Below are positions 21,152 through 31,383 of a stretch of DNA of 64,000 nucleotides, in pieces. The notes beneath the pieces were generated by a model. That model saw only the letters and a program-made list of their open reading frames with translations, had not been told where the DNA came from and ran no database searches. The number at the start of each line of letters is the position of its first letter. Within the stretch, counting starts at the first letter, position 1. Location of the stretch: contig CP134492.1 in the NCBI GenBank assembly GCA_031761875.1, forward strand, positions 4,154,001 to 4,218,000, read 5' to 3'. This DNA comes from Bacillaceae bacterium IKA-2. Its GTDB lineage: Bacteria > Bacillota > Bacilli > Bacillales > Anaerobacillaceae. The position numbers were made by a program, and so were the translations under genes.

Positions 21152-22447
21152 ATGGAAATTAAAAAATCAGAAACTTTATATTCCGAAGCTCAAAAACATA
21201 TTGTTGGTGGGGTAAACAGCCCTTCTCGTTCATACAAAGGCGTTGGCGGTGGTACACCTATTTTTATGGAAAGAGGTAAGGGAGCTTATTTTTGGGACGT
21301 TGATGGAAATAAATATATCGACTATCTAGCAGCGTACGGGCCAATTATTACCGGTCATGCTCATCCCCATATTACAAAGGCAATTATTGTCGCCGCCGAA
21401 AATGGCGTATTATACGGTACACCTACAAACTTAGAAATAAAGTTTGCAAAAATGTTGAAATCAGCAATTCCATCGATGGAATTGATTCGTTTCGTCAATT
21501 CTGGCACTGAAGCTGTGATGACAACGATCCGTGTTGCTAGAGCTTATACTGGGCGCGACAAAATCATTAAATTTGCCGGCTGCTACCACGGTCATTCTGA
21601 TTTGGTGCTAGTTGCCGCGGGATCGGGACCAGCGACTCTTGGTACTCCTGATTCAGCTGGCGTTCCCGAAAGTATTGCTAAGGACGTTATTACTGTTCCT
21701 TTTAATGATATTGCTGCTTATACTGAAGCTCTTGATAAATGGGGAGATCAAATAGCAGCAGTTTTAGTTGAACCGATTGTAGGTAACTTTGGTATAGTTG
21801 AGCCTGTTCCTGGATTTCTGAAAAAAGTTAACGAACTCACACACGCTTTCGGAGCACTTGTCATATACGACGAAGTCATTACGGCATTTCGATTCATGTA
21901 CGGCGGAGCCCAAAATCTCTTAGGGGTGGAGCCCGATATAACCGTCTTAGGTAAGATTATCGGAGGTGGTTTACCAATTGGTGCTTATGGTGGGAAAAAG
22001 GAAATTATGGAACAAGTCTCTCCTTTAGGGCCGGCTTATCAAGCTGGAACAATGGCCGGAAATCCTGCTTCTATCAGTTCCGGTATTGCATGCCTAGAAA
22101 TTTTGCAACAACCAGAGGTTTATGAAAGGTTAGATCAACTAGGGAAGTTGCTAGAAGAAGGCATCCTCAAACTCGCCAGTGATTACCAAATTCCAATTAC
22201 GATTAATCGCCTTAAAGGGGCATTAACAGTCTATTTCACAACGGAAAAAGTAATAAATTACGAATTGGCTGAGCAAACTAATGGACAAATGTTTGCTAAA
22301 TTCTTTAAACTAATGCTTAAAGAAGGAATTAATTTAGCTCCTTCCAAATACGAAGCATGGTTTCTGACAACTGAACACACTAAAGAAGATATTTCCTATA
22401 CATTAAAAGCTGTAGAAAATACATTCAAAGTCCTTAAATATGCATAA
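21152..22447 (+). CDS. hemL: glutamate-1-semialdehyde 2,1-aminomutase
   Basis: A 431-residue PLP enzyme with the GSA aminomutase signature: [28 protein letters not shown], and the PLP lysine near residue 268 in [13 protein letters not shown]. It converts glutamate-1-semialdehyde to 5-aminolevulinate in tetrapyrrole synthesis. The start is supported by AAAGGAGG. It is the stand-alone copy that B. subtilis calls gsaB, located beside ygaE/ygaF, rather than the one in the hemAXCDBL operon. A terminator follows at 22464. Confidence 0.95.
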   Translation: MEIKKSETLYSEAQKHIVGGVNSPSRSYKGVGGGTPIFMERGKGAYFWDVDGNKYIDYLAAYGPIITGHAHPHITKAIIVAAENGVLYGTPTNLEIKFAKMLKSAIPSMELIRFVNSGTEAVMTTIRVARAYTGRDKIIKFAGCYHGHSDLVLVAAGSGPATLGTPDSAGVPESIAKDVITVPFNDIAAYTEALDKWGDQIAAVLVEPIVGNFGIVEPVPGFLKKVNELTHAFGALVIYDEVITAFRFMYGGAQNLLGVEPDITVLGKIIGGGLPIGAYGGKKEIMEQVSPLGPAYQAGTMAGNPASISSGIACLEILQQPEVYERLDQLGKLLEEGILKLASDYQIPITINRLKGALTVYFTTEKVINYELAEQTNGQMFAKFFKLMLKEGINLAPSKYEAWFLTTEHTKEDISYTLKAVENTFKVLKYA

Positions 22448-22463
22448 TTATACAACTTTTATT

Positions 22464-22497
22464 AACCTGGATAGGGTAAATACTTCCAGGTTCTTTT
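22464..22497 (+). terminator. terminator after hemL
   Basis: AACCTGGA (22464-22471) pairs with TCCAGGTT (22485-22492), followed by CTTTT. Confidence 0.75.
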
Positions 22498-22605
22498 ACC
22501 GCGGCTTATGAAAACGCTTACAATATGGGAGGTTTTCTGACACAGATACCCTGTTTTGCTTATATATCTATTAAAATGATTTATTCAGTCAGATGTATAA
22601 AATTA

Positions 22606-22634
22606 TTGATTCTCTTTTAAAATTGTGATATACT
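22606..22634 (+). promoter_or_regulatory. glutamate synthase promoter
   Basis: TTGATT (22606-22611), 17-bp spacer, TATACT (22629-22634). It predicts a leader of about 210 nt before the start at 22851. Confidence 0.75.
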
Positions 22635-22682
22635 TGTTTTACAATTCTGACAATTTCTAATTGTCTAGACGATCCGCCAGCT

Positions 22683-22707
22683 AACCAATCTAAGATTGGT
22701 TTTTTTT
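22683..22707 (+). terminator. terminator hairpin in the glutamate synthase leader (possible attenuator)
   Basis: AACCAATC (22683-22690) pairs with GATTGGTT (22694-22701) and is followed by a T run. It lies 50 nt downstream of the promoter and 140 nt before the gene. An upstream GACAAT-TTCTA-ATTGTC hairpin (about 22649-22665) may be an alternative fold. Confidence 0.55.
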
Positions 22708-22820
22708 CCCGAATCGTGAGCATCCTCTCGATATTTAAATCTCTAAAAGATGCCACTTAATAGACCTTGGCTTCTTTTAGTAATACGAATTTGATAAAGC
22801 TAGTCTGTTAACAATTTACT

Positions 22821-22850
22821 AGGAGGTGAAGGTCAGTACCCTGACCAAAA
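22821..22850 (+). promoter_or_regulatory. ribosome site separated from its start codon by a small hairpin
   Basis: The strong Shine-Dalgarno AGGAGGTGA (22821-22829) lies 21 nt before the ATG, too far for direct use. Between them GGTCAG-TACC-CTGACC (22831-22846) forms a perfect 6-bp hairpin that would bring the two to about 5 nt. Confidence 0.6.
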
Positions 22851-25800
22851 ATGATGAAAAAAAGATGGAGCCCAGAAAGTTTTACTGGTTTTAAAAACCA
22901 AGAACATGATAGCTGTGGTGTTGTCTCAGCGATAGAAAAGAAACGTATCCCGACAAAGAAAAATATTGATGACTGTATCAATGCTTTGGTGAAGATGAAC
23001 CATCGAGCCGGTTTTATAAATGAAGAAGGTGATGGGGTTGGTATCCACGTCGATATCCCTCGTGCACTTTGGAAAGATAAGCTAAAAAAAACAGACCAAG
23101 ATGTCAGCATTGTTGACAATCCTAATTTCACTGTTGGTCATTTCTTTATAAGTAATCAAACGGAGTTACAAAATGCTAAGGAAAAAATTAATGCCTTCTT
23201 TGCAGATGCTAATTTTGAAGTTGTATTTGAGAGTGACCGAGTAACAAACTCTGACGCTCTTGGACCCATGGGGCGCCGTGAAGAGCCTTGGTTTTGGCAG
23301 GTTGCACTATTACCGAAATTTGGAATTGAAAATCTCTCAAGTAAACTATTTGATTTAATCATCGAAATTGAAAAAGATCTTTCAGTACATGTCGCATCCC
23401 TAAGTCAATACCATGCTGTCTATAAGGTTATGGGAGCAGGCGATATTTTACCGAAATTTTATCAAGATTTGGCGAATCCATTAGTTGCTTCAACAATGAC
23501 CCTTGGACATAATCGCTATTCAACGAACACACTATCAAACTTTTTCCGTGTTCAGCCTTTTAGTGTCCTTGGTCACAACGGAGAAATTAATACGATTGCA
23601 AAACTTCGTGATGAAGCCGAATTACTAGGAGTACCACTAACAGAAGGTGGTAGCGACTCTCAGGATTTAAGCCGGACCCTTGAAACGTTTATTTGTAAGC
23701 ATAATTACAGTTTGTTTGAAGCTCTTGAAATTATGTTTCCGCCAATCATTAATGAGATTAAAGCTTTTCCAAATCATTTACAAGATTTTTACACATATAT
23801 TCGCGAAGCTTGGGGGCACTTTGCCCAAGGACCAGCTGGAATTATTTCTCGCTACGGTGATGAAGCCGCTTTTTCCCTTGACGCCTTAGGTCTACGACCG
23901 CTATGGATGCTCGAAAATAAAAGCTCATACTATTTCGCTTCTGAACAAGGGATTTTCACTTCGAGTGAATTTGTATCTGAACCGAAGCCACTTGCACCGG
24001 GAGAGAAAGTTGGCTTGAAATGGAAGGACAATATGATTCAAGTCTTTTTTCACGAGGAAATGCAAGAGGAAGTATACGCACGAATAAGCAAGCGACTCGA
24101 TGTTACAGACAGCCGTTCACGTTTATCAACAAGGCTCGCTAATTTAAAAACACCTCATACGATGAAAATTAAAGTGACAAACAATTATTACTCAGCCTTT
24201 GGTTGGGACAGAGAACAAATTCAAATGGTTGAACAGATGGCCGAAAAAGGTGTTGAACCAATTCGTTCATTAGGACATGATGCTCCACTTGCCTCACTTG
24301 ACGAAGGTAGAAAAAATCTAGCAGATTTTATTAAGGAAAGTGTTGCGGTTGTTACGAACCCGGCAATTGACCGAGACCGAGAAATGGAACATTTCTCCAC
24401 TCGAGTCGTTATCGGTAAGCGTCCTTCACCTTTCTCGCATAAAGATTTTAATGTCCTTGAACTAGCTTCACCAATTTTAGTAGAAGGATCACCTGGTGAG
24501 CTTTTGGCATCTGAACAGGATCACCCTTCATATGAACAAGTCTTGGCAAACTTTAAGAACACTGATACAGCTTATTACTTGGCTTGTTCCTTCTCAAAAA
24601 ATGATACTGTCCGCGATGCTTTAAATCGGTTAGTTGATGAGGCTTCCACCGCTATCAAAAATGGTGCAGAACTCCTTGTTCTTGATGATGAAAAGGCTCA
24701 TAAAGATGATCAACTATGGCTAGATCCACTTTTAGCTGTATCAGCTATTGATCAAGGCTTAACGGAAAAACGCTTGCGACGTGGTTGTTCGCTTGCTGTT
24801 CGCTCAGCAAGCATTCGCTCGCTTCATGATATAGCAGTAGTCTTTGGATTAGGCGCTGATATTATAAATCCTTATTTAATGTTTGCAATAGTAGCCGAGC
24901 AAATTGATGATCCAGCTATAAAACTATTTTCAGCTTTAAATAAAGGTATCGAAAAAGTTATTTCAACTCTTGGTATCCATGAATTACGTGGTTATGGGCG
25001 ATTATTTTCAGCAATTGGTTTAAACACGGAAATAGCCGATACTTTAAATATTGTTAACTTCCTAGGCTCAACTGAAGTAACATATAATTTTGCCTTTATG
25101 AAAAAAACTAGCTTGGCACGCTACGAAGATTTTAATAATGACAAATCTAAGGCAGGTAAATTATTTCACTTTTTCCCACGGATTTGGAAATCGATTGGTG
25201 ATCTAGCATTAGGAGCTATATCTTATGACGATTATCGAAGTAAAATAGCAGAACACGAGTTGAAAAATCCAATTTCTATTAGACATTTAACTGATTTAAA
25301 AGAATCAGATAAGAATATTAATCCCGAAGATGTCGATATTGGAGTTAAAACTCACAGCCTTCCATTTATGATTTCTTCCATGTCGTTTGGTTCTCAAAAT
25401 GAAGTGGCCTTCCGAGCTTATGCTGAAGCTGCTGATCGTCTTAATATGATTTCATTTAACGGAGAAGGCGGAGAAATTAAAGATATGCTAGGGAAGTATC
25501 CGAATACAAGAGGTCAGCAAATCGCTTCTGGTCGTTTCGGGGTAAATATCGAGCTCCTAAATTCAACAAATTTAATAGAAATAAAAATTGGCCAAGGTGC
25601 AAAGCCAGGTGAAGGAGGGCATTTGCCAGGCTCAAAAGTAACTGTTAAAGTTGCCGCAGCACGGAATGCTACAACTGGTTCAGACTTAATTTCACCTTCA
25701 AATAACCATGATATCTATTCAATTGAAGATTTAGCGCAGATTGTTACTGAAATTAAAACTGCCAATGATCAAGCGAAAGTAGCAATAAAGGTTCCAATCG

Positions 25801-27323
25801 TACCAAACATCGGTACAATTGCCGTTGGGATTGCAAAAGCCGGCGCTGATTATATTACACTAAGTGGTTTTGATGGCGGAACGGGAGCAGCCAGGGTTCA
25901 TGCCTTACAACATGTTGGACTACCAATAGAGATTGGCGTAAAAGCAGCTCATAATGCCCTTCTTGAGGCTGGAGTTCGAAATTCAGTAGAAATATGGGCA
26001 GATGGTGGCCTTCGCAGCTCTCTAGACGTTATGAAAGTAATCCTTTTAGGAGCGAATCGCGTCGGTTTTGGGACGCTTTCCATGATTGCCGTCGGTTGTA
26101 CAACATGCCGAGGTTGTCACCTTGATACGTGTCATGTTGGAATAGCAACTCAAATTGAGACTGAAGCCCAGGCAAAAGAGCATGGATTACGACGGTTTGT
26201 CCCACGTCAGTCCAACTTAGCGGTAGATGGTTTAACAAAACTCTTCACTGCATTTGGCAAAGAATTGCAAGTATTAACGGCAGCCCTTGGCGCAAAACGT
26301 ACCCAAGATCTTGTCGGACGCTCAGACTTACTTGAGCAAACTCGCGGTAAACAGATCATGGATTTATCTAATATGCTAGAAAAGTTGGCCGTTAGCGAAT
26401 TACCTCAACATGAAGCTAAAACGCCAATTGAGGAAGGCTACCTAGCCGTTGCAGTTGGCGCAGAGTATTTAGACAATAATGTTGAAGATTTAGATCTATC
26501 TAGAGAATTTTCGCAAGTAACAGCTGAACAGCGAGTTCTCGGAAGTCGCGTCTCTTGTCATAGGGTCCGTGGTAATCTTGATGGTTCTTATCTTAAGCTC
26601 CCAGATATTACACTAAACTTTAAAAACGGGTCTATCCCCGGTAACGGTCTTGGCGCTTATAATAGTAGCGGCGTTAATATTAACGTTCAAGGTGGTGCGC
26701 AAGATGGCATTGGTAAAACTTCTAGCGGTGGCTCATTCGTAATTTTAAAAGCTAAAGGAAGTGACGGTCGTTACTACAATGGTTCTGTAGGTAAAGGCGC
26801 TGGATATGGTGCTCAAAAGGGGTTATTCATCATTCAGGGTAATGCTGATGCAAGAGCGGGAATTCGTCTTTCTGGCGCTGATATGATTATTGGTGGACGT
26901 GTCACTAATCCTCTACGTACTGACAATTTTGCCAATATCGGTGTACACGCCAACATTAAAGGATTCGCCTTTGAATATATGACAAATGGTCGTGGCGTTG
27001 TTTTAGGCGACCCAGGCCCATGGATCTGTGCAGGAATGACCGGTGGTGTCGTTTACCTTCGTCATCAACCTGAACTTGGTTTAACAAAAGAAGCCTTACA
27101 ACGACGAATCGCAAAAGGCGCTCAAGTATCTGTTCAATCATTATCAAATAAAGGGATCGATGATTTAACAGAACTGTTAGCTAAATACAAAGATGCGCTA
27201 ACAAAAAGTGGTCAAACAGAAGAAGCTGAAATAATCGCTACTCTGCTTGCAACTCCAGAAGAGCACTTCTTACAAGTCATTCCAACAAAGCTACAAGCAG
27301 ATCCAGCAGTTTCAACGGAATAA
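22851..27323 (+). CDS. glutamate synthase, large-subunit type (single-gene)
   Basis: A 1490-residue protein with the complete large-subunit layout: class II glutaminase (HDSCGVV, Cys22; NHRAG; GHNRYSTNT; HNGEINT), a central domain to about residue 790, the FMN-binding synthase domain (ISSMSFGSQN; GQGAKPGEGGHLPG), a [3Fe-4S] cluster site CTTCRGCHLDTC near residue 1085, and the GXGXG beta-helix at the C-terminus. It transfers the glutamine amide to 2-oxoglutarate. No small (FAD/NADPH) subunit gene is adjacent, so it either uses ferredoxin or a distant partner. The residues after Met1 before Cys22 would be a removed propeptide. B. subtilis gltA is elsewhere, so this locus looks like an insertion between hemL and ygaE. 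Confidence 0.93.
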   Translation: MMKKRWSPESFTGFKNQEHDSCGVVSAIEKKRIPTKKNIDDCINALVKMNHRAGFINEEGDGVGIHVDIPRALWKDKLKKTDQDVSIVDNPNFTVGHFFISNQTELQNAKEKINAFFADANFEVVFESDRVTNSDALGPMGRREEPWFWQVALLPKFGIENLSSKLFDLIIEIEKDLSVHVASLSQYHAVYKVMGAGDILPKFYQDLANPLVASTMTLGHNRYSTNTLSNFFRVQPFSVLGHNGEINTIAKLRDEAELLGVPLTEGGSDSQDLSRTLETFICKHNYSLFEALEIMFPPIINEIKAFPNHLQDFYTYIREAWGHFAQGPAGIISRYGDEAAFSLDALGLRPLWMLENKSSYYFASEQGIFTSSEFVSEPKPLAPGEKVGLKWKDNMIQVFFHEEMQEEVYARISKRLDVTDSRSRLSTRLANLKTPHTMKIKVTNNYYSAFGWDREQIQMVEQMAEKGVEPIRSLGHDAPLASLDEGRKNLADFIKESVAVVTNPAIDRDREMEHFSTRVVIGKRPSPFSHKDFNVLELASPILVEGSPGELLASEQDHPSYEQVLANFKNTDTAYYLACSFSKNDTVRDALNRLVDEASTAIKNGAELLVLDDEKAHKDDQLWLDPLLAVSAIDQGLTEKRLRRGCSLAVRSASIRSLHDIAVVFGLGADIINPYLMFAIVAEQIDDPAIKLFSALNKGIEKVISTLGIHELRGYGRLFSAIGLNTEIADTLNIVNFLGSTEVTYNFAFMKKTSLARYEDFNNDKSKAGKLFHFFPRIWKSIGDLALGAISYDDYRSKIAEHELKNPISIRHLTDLKESDKNINPEDVDIGVKTHSLPFMISSMSFGSQNEVAFRAYAEAADRLNMISFNGEGGEIKDMLGKYPNTRGQQIASGRFGVNIELLNSTNLIEIKIGQGAKPGEGGHLPGSKVTVKVAAARNATTGSDLISPSNNHDIYSIEDLAQIVTEIKTANDQAKVAIKVPIVPNIGTIAVGIAKAGADYITLSGFDGGTGAARVHALQHVGLPIEIGVKAAHNALLEAGVRNSVEIWADGGLRSSLDVMKVILLGANRVGFGTLSMIAVGCTTCRGCHLDTCHVGIATQIETEAQAKEHGLRRFVPRQSNLAVDGLTKLFTAFGKELQVLTAALGAKRTQDLVGRSDLLEQTRGKQIMDLSNMLEKLAVSELPQHEAKTPIEEGYLAVAVGAEYLDNNVEDLDLSREFSQVTAEQRVLGSRVSCHRVRGNLDGSYLKLPDITLNFKNGSIPGNGLGAYNSSGVNINVQGGAQDGIGKTSSGGSFVILKAKGSDGRYYNGSVGKGAGYGAQKGLFIIQGNADARAGIRLSGADMIIGGRVTNPLRTDNFANIGVHANIKGFAFEYMTNGRGVVLGDPGPWICAGMTGGVVYLRHQPELGLTKEALQRRIAKGAQVSVQSLSNKGIDDLTELLAKYKDALTKSGQTEEAEIIATLLATPEEHFLQVIPTKLQADPAVSTE

Positions 27324-27324
27324 A

Positions 27325-27445
27325 GAACGAAAAGCACAAGGCCCCGACTATCGGAGAAAACCGTTGGTGCCTGCTCCTGCGGTTACTCGTCGCAAAACCA
27401 GCTATGAAGTAACTCAAGGATGTGTTTTGAAGCTAGACAGATACG
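27325..27445. repeat. dispersed repeat, family C copy
   Basis: Begins with GAACGAAAAGCACAAGGCCCC, continues with ACTATCGGAGAAAACC and ends with GAAGCTAGACAG. It is a diverged copy of the GAAAAGCGCAAGCGCC...GAGCTAGACAG element found at 33466, 33588, 43022, 43416 and 63574. Confidence 0.65.
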
Positions 27446-27475
27446 AAAATTTTATGCTTTCTTAACTTTTTAGAA

Positions 27476-27518
27476 AAGCTGAGCTTGAGAAAACCTCTCA
27501 AGCTCAGCTTTTTTTTCA
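27476..27518 (+). terminator. terminator after the glutamate synthase gene
   Basis: Perfect 15-bp stem (27476-27490 with 27496-27510), 5-nt loop, eight T. Confidence 0.9.
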
Positions 27519-27667
27519 AGGAAATTAGATAGTATTATAGAATAGGTCAGACGATTCTATTGTGGTTCACAGGGAAATAAGTATTTTTCTGTCGTCAAGC
27601 TTTCAATAAAGTTTGGCCTCTGCTTTTCGGAGAAGAAATATAGCGGCGCTTTCAATTTTTTTGCTTC

Positions 27668-27696
27668 TTGATTGTTTTGAAAAATAAGTGTATATT
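27668..27696 (+). promoter_or_regulatory. ygaE promoter
   Basis: TTGATT (27668-27673), 17-bp spacer, TATATT (27691-27696), 85 bp before the gene. Confidence 0.65.
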
Positions 27697-27781
27697 ACGC
27701 TTTAATGAACTAATTTATTTTATGGAAAAATATTCAAAATTAGATTACAAGAAATTCACTACGAAAGGAATTAACTAAAAT

Positions 27782-28858
27782 ATGAAACTTGGAGCCCGGA
27801 TTTTTAAAACCGGCTTATCCATAACGCTTTCTCTTTATGTGGCAATGTTCTTTAATTTAGAACCACCAATGTATGCGGCGATAGCGGCGACTTTTGCGAT
27901 ACAGCCTTCTATCCAAAAAAGTTTTCAAACCATTTTAGAGCAAATACAAGCAAACATCATCAGTGCCATTTTAGCTATTACTTTTGTGTTAACTTTCGGG
28001 CACCATCCTGTTGTTGTTGGTGTTGTTGTCATTATCGTTATTGCAATAAACCTTAAACTAAAGATGGAATCAATTATTCCTCTAGCTGTGGTAACAGTAA
28101 TTATCATTATGGAGAGCCCAACTGGTGATTTTATTAGTTTTGCAGCAAGTAGATTTTCTCTGATTCTAATTGGTGTGCTTTCTGCCTTTATTATTAATTT
28201 ATTTTTTATCCCACCAAAGCACGAAACTCAGCTTTATCATAAGATACATGATAGTACAGAAATCATAATTGAGTGGATAAACCTTTTAACAAGGCATGAT
28301 GCGAAACAAAAAGTGTTAAAAAAAGATTTAGCAATGCTGAAAGATTCAACGGTTAAAATTTATAATTTATTCCTTTTGTATAAGGAAGAACGGAATTTTT
28401 TAAAGAAAAGTAAGTATTCGAAGGCTAGGAAAGTCGTCTTGTTTCGGCAGATGCTAGCGACATTAAATAAAGCTTTAACAATTTTAAAAGCTTTAAATCG
28501 TCGTGAAAATGAGCTCCATCACCTACCTGAGCAATTACAAACTGCAATAAGAACACGACTTGACTGTTTAACAAACTATCACGAACGAATTTTGCTTAAA
28601 TATGCAGGGAAAGTTAAAACAGATACTAGCGATGATCTTGAGGAAGCGTGTATTGGTAAACAAGAATTAACAGAGTTGTTTATGGCTTTTTATAAGAAAA
28701 AAGATATTGACTCTGAAGAATGGCTCCACCTATTCCCAATTGTTGCCCACATAGTCGAGTATGGCGACCAGCTTGAATATTTAGATAAGCTTTTAAACAT
28801 CTTTTTCACATATCACATAAATGAAAATGAAGTAGACATTAAAGAAAGAGATGATTAA
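27782..28858 (+). CDS. ygaE: aromatic-acid-exporter-type membrane protein YgaE
   Basis: A 358-residue protein: the first 150 residues are membrane helices in the ArAE_1 (FUSC-like) arrangement, with EPPMYAAIAATFAIQPSIQKS as a characteristic segment, and the rest is a helical cytoplasmic domain rich in Lys and Glu. Proteins of this type are proposed to export aromatic carboxylic acids, but the Bacillus member has no proven substrate. Position next to ygaD and hemL agrees with B. subtilis ygaE. It is convergent with ygaD, sharing a terminator at 28864. Confidence 0.88.
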   Translation: MKLGARIFKTGLSITLSLYVAMFFNLEPPMYAAIAATFAIQPSIQKSFQTILEQIQANIISAILAITFVLTFGHHPVVVGVVVIIVIAINLKLKMESIIPLAVVTVIIIMESPTGDFISFAASRFSLILIGVLSAFIINLFFIPPKHETQLYHKIHDSTEIIIEWINLLTRHDAKQKVLKKDLAMLKDSTVKIYNLFLLYKEERNFLKKSKYSKARKVVLFRQMLATLNKALTILKALNRRENELHHLPEQLQTAIRTRLDCLTNYHERILLKYAGKVKTDTSDDLEEACIGKQELTELFMAFYKKKDIDSEEWLHLFPIVAHIVEYGDQLEYLDKLLNIFFTYHINENEVDIKERDD

Positions 28859-28863
28859 AAAAA

Positions 28864-28896
28864 CGGCACCTAAAGTTACCTTTAGGTGCCGCTTTT
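28864..28896. terminator. terminator between convergent ygaE and ygaD
   Basis: Perfect 12-bp stem CGGCACCTAAAG / CTTTAGGTGCCG (28864-28875, 28880-28891), A tract before and CTTTT after. Confidence 0.88.
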
Positions 28897-28924
28897 AATT
28901 GTCTAGCTCCTGAACTTTTCTTGA

Positions 28925-30661
28925 TTACTTTACTTCAAAGAGCTTACGATAAGTTCCATTTTTTCGGATCAGTTCCTCATGGGTACCAACCTCAGTTATT
29001 TCACCATTTTCTAAAACAACGATTTTATCCGCATGGGTTACAGTCGAAAGCCGATGAGCGACAATAAAAGTAGTCCGATTTTTTGCTAATCTCTCTAGGG
29101 CAACTTGAATCCAATGCTCACTTTCCGTATCTAACGAAGAGGTTGCTTCATCAAAAATTAATATTTTCGGACTTTTCAAGAAAACTCTAGCAATGGCAAT
29201 TCTCTGCTTTTGTCCTCCTGAAAGCTTAACTCCCCGTTCACCTATTTCAGTTTCATACCCATTAGATAGTCCCATAATAAATTCATGTGCGTCCGCAGCT
29301 TTTGCAGCAGCAACTAATTCTTCACGTGTCGCCTCAGGTTTCCCCATTAAAATATTAAACTTTACCGACTCACTAAAAATAATGTTATCTTGTAAGACCA
29401 TTCCAATTTGATCTCTTAACGACCTAACTTTTAAATTTCGAATATCCTCTCCATCAAGAAGAATTCGCCCTTTCGTTACATCGTAAAACCTTGGCAGCAA
29501 GCCCACTAGCGTACTTTTTCCACCGCCACTCATACCAACGAAGGCAACTGTTTCTCCACTTTTAATACTTAAGTGAACATCCTTTAAAATTGGCTCATTC
29601 TCATTGTCATATGAAAACGATACGTGATCAAATTGAATGTCACCCCTTACTTCTTTTACGTCTTTTGCCTTTGGACTATCAACGATATCATATTTTTCAT
29701 CCATAAATTCAAAAACCCGATCCATCGAAGCAACTGCCTGAGTCAGTGTTGTTGAAGAATTTACAAGACGTCTTAACGGGTTGTAAAGCCTGTCTATATA
29801 AGCAATAAAGGCGACCATTGCACCTAAGCTTAGCTCACCATTGATAACGAGGATCCCGGCAAATCCAATAACGAACAAAGGCGCAATATCAGTAATCGTA
29901 TTAACAACTGCGAACGTTTTCGCATTCCACTTAGTATGGTCAATTGCTTTTAATAAAAAATTATAGTTTCGTTTATCAAACTCTTTTTGTTCATAGTCTT
30001 CTAGTGCAAAGCTTCGAATCACGGTCATCCCTTGCAATCTTTCATGAAGATGGCCCTGTACTTCTGCTAGTGCTTGAGACCTGAATTTTGTTAGTGAGCG
30101 TAAACGACTATAAAAGAACTTAATCGAAAAAGCGTAAAATGGTAGTAGTACAATCGAAACTAATGTTAACTTAACATTCATCGTAAACATTATCATAATA
30201 GCAACAACAATCGTAAATAGATCCAACCAAACATTCATTAAACCCGTAATAATAAAACTTTTTGTTTGTTCAACATCGTGAATGACCCTTGAAATAATTT
30301 CTCCAGATTTCCGATTCGAATAAAAACGGAGGCTTAATTTTTGGATATGTAAAAAAAGTTGATCACGAATATCATATAGAATTTTACTGCTCGTCCATTG
30401 GGCAAAATATTGACGGTAGTATTCAATCGGGGGTCTAAAAATGATTAAAATAACAAAGACTATACCCATTATCCATGCTAATTCTGTCGTCTTTTCTACA
30501 CTAGTTAAATGGTCTGCATCGATAATATTATCGATGACATGCATAATAATTAGCGGCATCGCTAATGGAATTCCAAATTTCAGCATGCCAATTATTATTG
30601 TCCCGATAATTTCTTTTGTATATGGTTTTACGAAAAGTAAATAGCGCTTTATACTATTCAG
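28925..30661 (-). CDS. ygaD: ABC exporter, fused permease and ATPase (YgaD)
   Basis: An ABC half-transporter with a six-helix membrane domain (first 300 residues) and an ATPase with Walker [10 protein letters not shown], signature LSGGQKQR, Walker [13 protein letters not shown] and H-loop VAHRLST. The first ATG (30586) would cut off 25 residues. In-frame sequence upstream encodes [16 protein letters not shown], which matches the usual start of this family, and the strong ribosome site GAGGTGA (30668-30674) is 6 nt before a CTG at 30661. An in-frame TGA overlaps that ribosome site, and there is no ATG, GTG or TTG between. I therefore place the start at CTG, giving 578 residues, close to the length I recall for B. 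subtilis YgaD. The substrate is unknown. Confidence 0.85.
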   Translation of the reverse strand: MNSIKRYLLFVKPYTKEIIGTIIIGMLKFGIPLAMPLIIMHVIDNIIDADHLTSVEKTTELAWIMGIVFVILIIFRPPIEYYRQYFAQWTSSKILYDIRDQLFLHIQKLSLRFYSNRKSGEIISRVIHDVEQTKSFIITGLMNVWLDLFTIVVAIMIMFTMNVKLTLVSIVLLPFYAFSIKFFYSRLRSLTKFRSQALAEVQGHLHERLQGMTVIRSFALEDYEQKEFDKRNYNFLLKAIDHTKWNAKTFAVVNTITDIAPLFVIGFAGILVINGELSLGAMVAFIAYIDRLYNPLRRLVNSSTTLTQAVASMDRVFEFMDEKYDIVDSPKAKDVKEVRGDIQFDHVSFSYDNENEPILKDVHLSIKSGETVAFVGMSGGGKSTLVGLLPRFYDVTKGRILLDGEDIRNLKVRSLRDQIGMVLQDNIIFSESVKFNILMGKPEATREELVAAAKAADAHEFIMGLSNGYETEIGERGVKLSGGQKQRIAIARVFLKSPKILIFDEATSSLDTESEHWIQVALERLAKNRTTFIVAHRLSTVTHADKIVVLENGEITEVGTHEELIRKNGTYRKLFEVK

Positions 30662-30696
30662 AAGTACTCACCTCAGAAGAATTTCAAAATAAACGT

Positions 30697-30779
30697 GGGC
30701 GTCGTAAAGCAAATAGCTGATTAGTATGACGCAAAATAGACCGTAATACTAATCAATTATTTTCTTGGAGATGCCTTAG
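30697..30779. repeat. dispersed palindromic repeat, family B copy 3
   Basis: Imperfect inverted repeat: AAATAGCTGATTAGTAT on the left against ATACTAATCAATTATTTTC on the right, with outer ends GTCGTAAAGC and GGAGATGCCTTAG. Its middle GACGCAAAATAGACCGT recurs inverted at 48909-48925. Confidence 0.75.
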
Positions 30780-30834
30780 CCATGACTTTTAGAAAAAATC
30801 TAGGCTAAAAGGTTTAAAAAGGATGTTCACTATA

Positions 30835-31365
30835 CTAATCACGGTGTTGCAGAAATCTCTCATACCACATTTCAATAAAATCAGGATCGAAAGGACCTTT
30901 TCGTTGCGTAATCCAGCTGATTAGCTCCGCTACACTTGCTTGAAGAATATTATCGATAGCTGCAGGATAATTCATTAGTTTTCGATGCTCTTCATACTCA
31001 TCTTCATCTAAAATAACGTAAGTCATATCAGGAAACACTTTAATATCAAGATCATAATCAATATATTTTAATGCTTCATTATCCCACGTGAAAGGCGTCC
31101 CAAGATTACAATAATAATAAATGCCATCTGAACGGATCATCCCAATTGTATTAAACCATTTTTCTGAATCAAAATAGCAAATAGCTGGCTCACGAGTCCG
31201 CCAATGCCTGCCATCGGATTCTTTTACTAAAATACGATCATTTCCACCTATTACAACATTTGACGTCCCTTTTAACACTATCGTTTCTTCCCAAATTCGA
31301 TGTAGTGATCCATCATGTTTATAGCTTTGAACTTGTATGCTGCTTCCTGTCTTTGGGAAACTCAT
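30835..31365 (-). CDS. ygaC: nucleoside tri-/diphosphate phosphatase, DUF402 (YgaC)
   Basis: A 176-residue soluble protein with the DUF402 fold pattern: [29 protein letters not shown] and the acidic metal-binding cluster [11 protein letters not shown]...LDEDEYEEH. Staphylococcal and Bacillus members hydrolyse nucleoside tri- and diphosphates with divalent metal. The start has AAGGAG eight bases upstream. Position next to ygaD is as in B. subtilis. Confidence 0.9.
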   Translation of the reverse strand: MSFPKTGSSIQVQSYKHDGSLHRIWEETIVLKGTSNVVIGGNDRILVKESDGRHWRTREPAICYFDSEKWFNTIGMIRSDGIYYYCNLGTPFTWDNEALKYIDYDLDIKVFPDMTYVILDEDEYEEHRKLMNYPAAIDNILQASVAELISWITQRKGPFDPDFIEMWYERFLQHRD

Positions 31366-31383
31366 TTCTTACTCCTTTCTGTA

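Noticed and set aside
22501..22850. T-box or known amino-acid riboswitch in the glutamate synthase leader
   Set aside because: No T-box core (AGGGTGG) or other recognisable conserved core was found.
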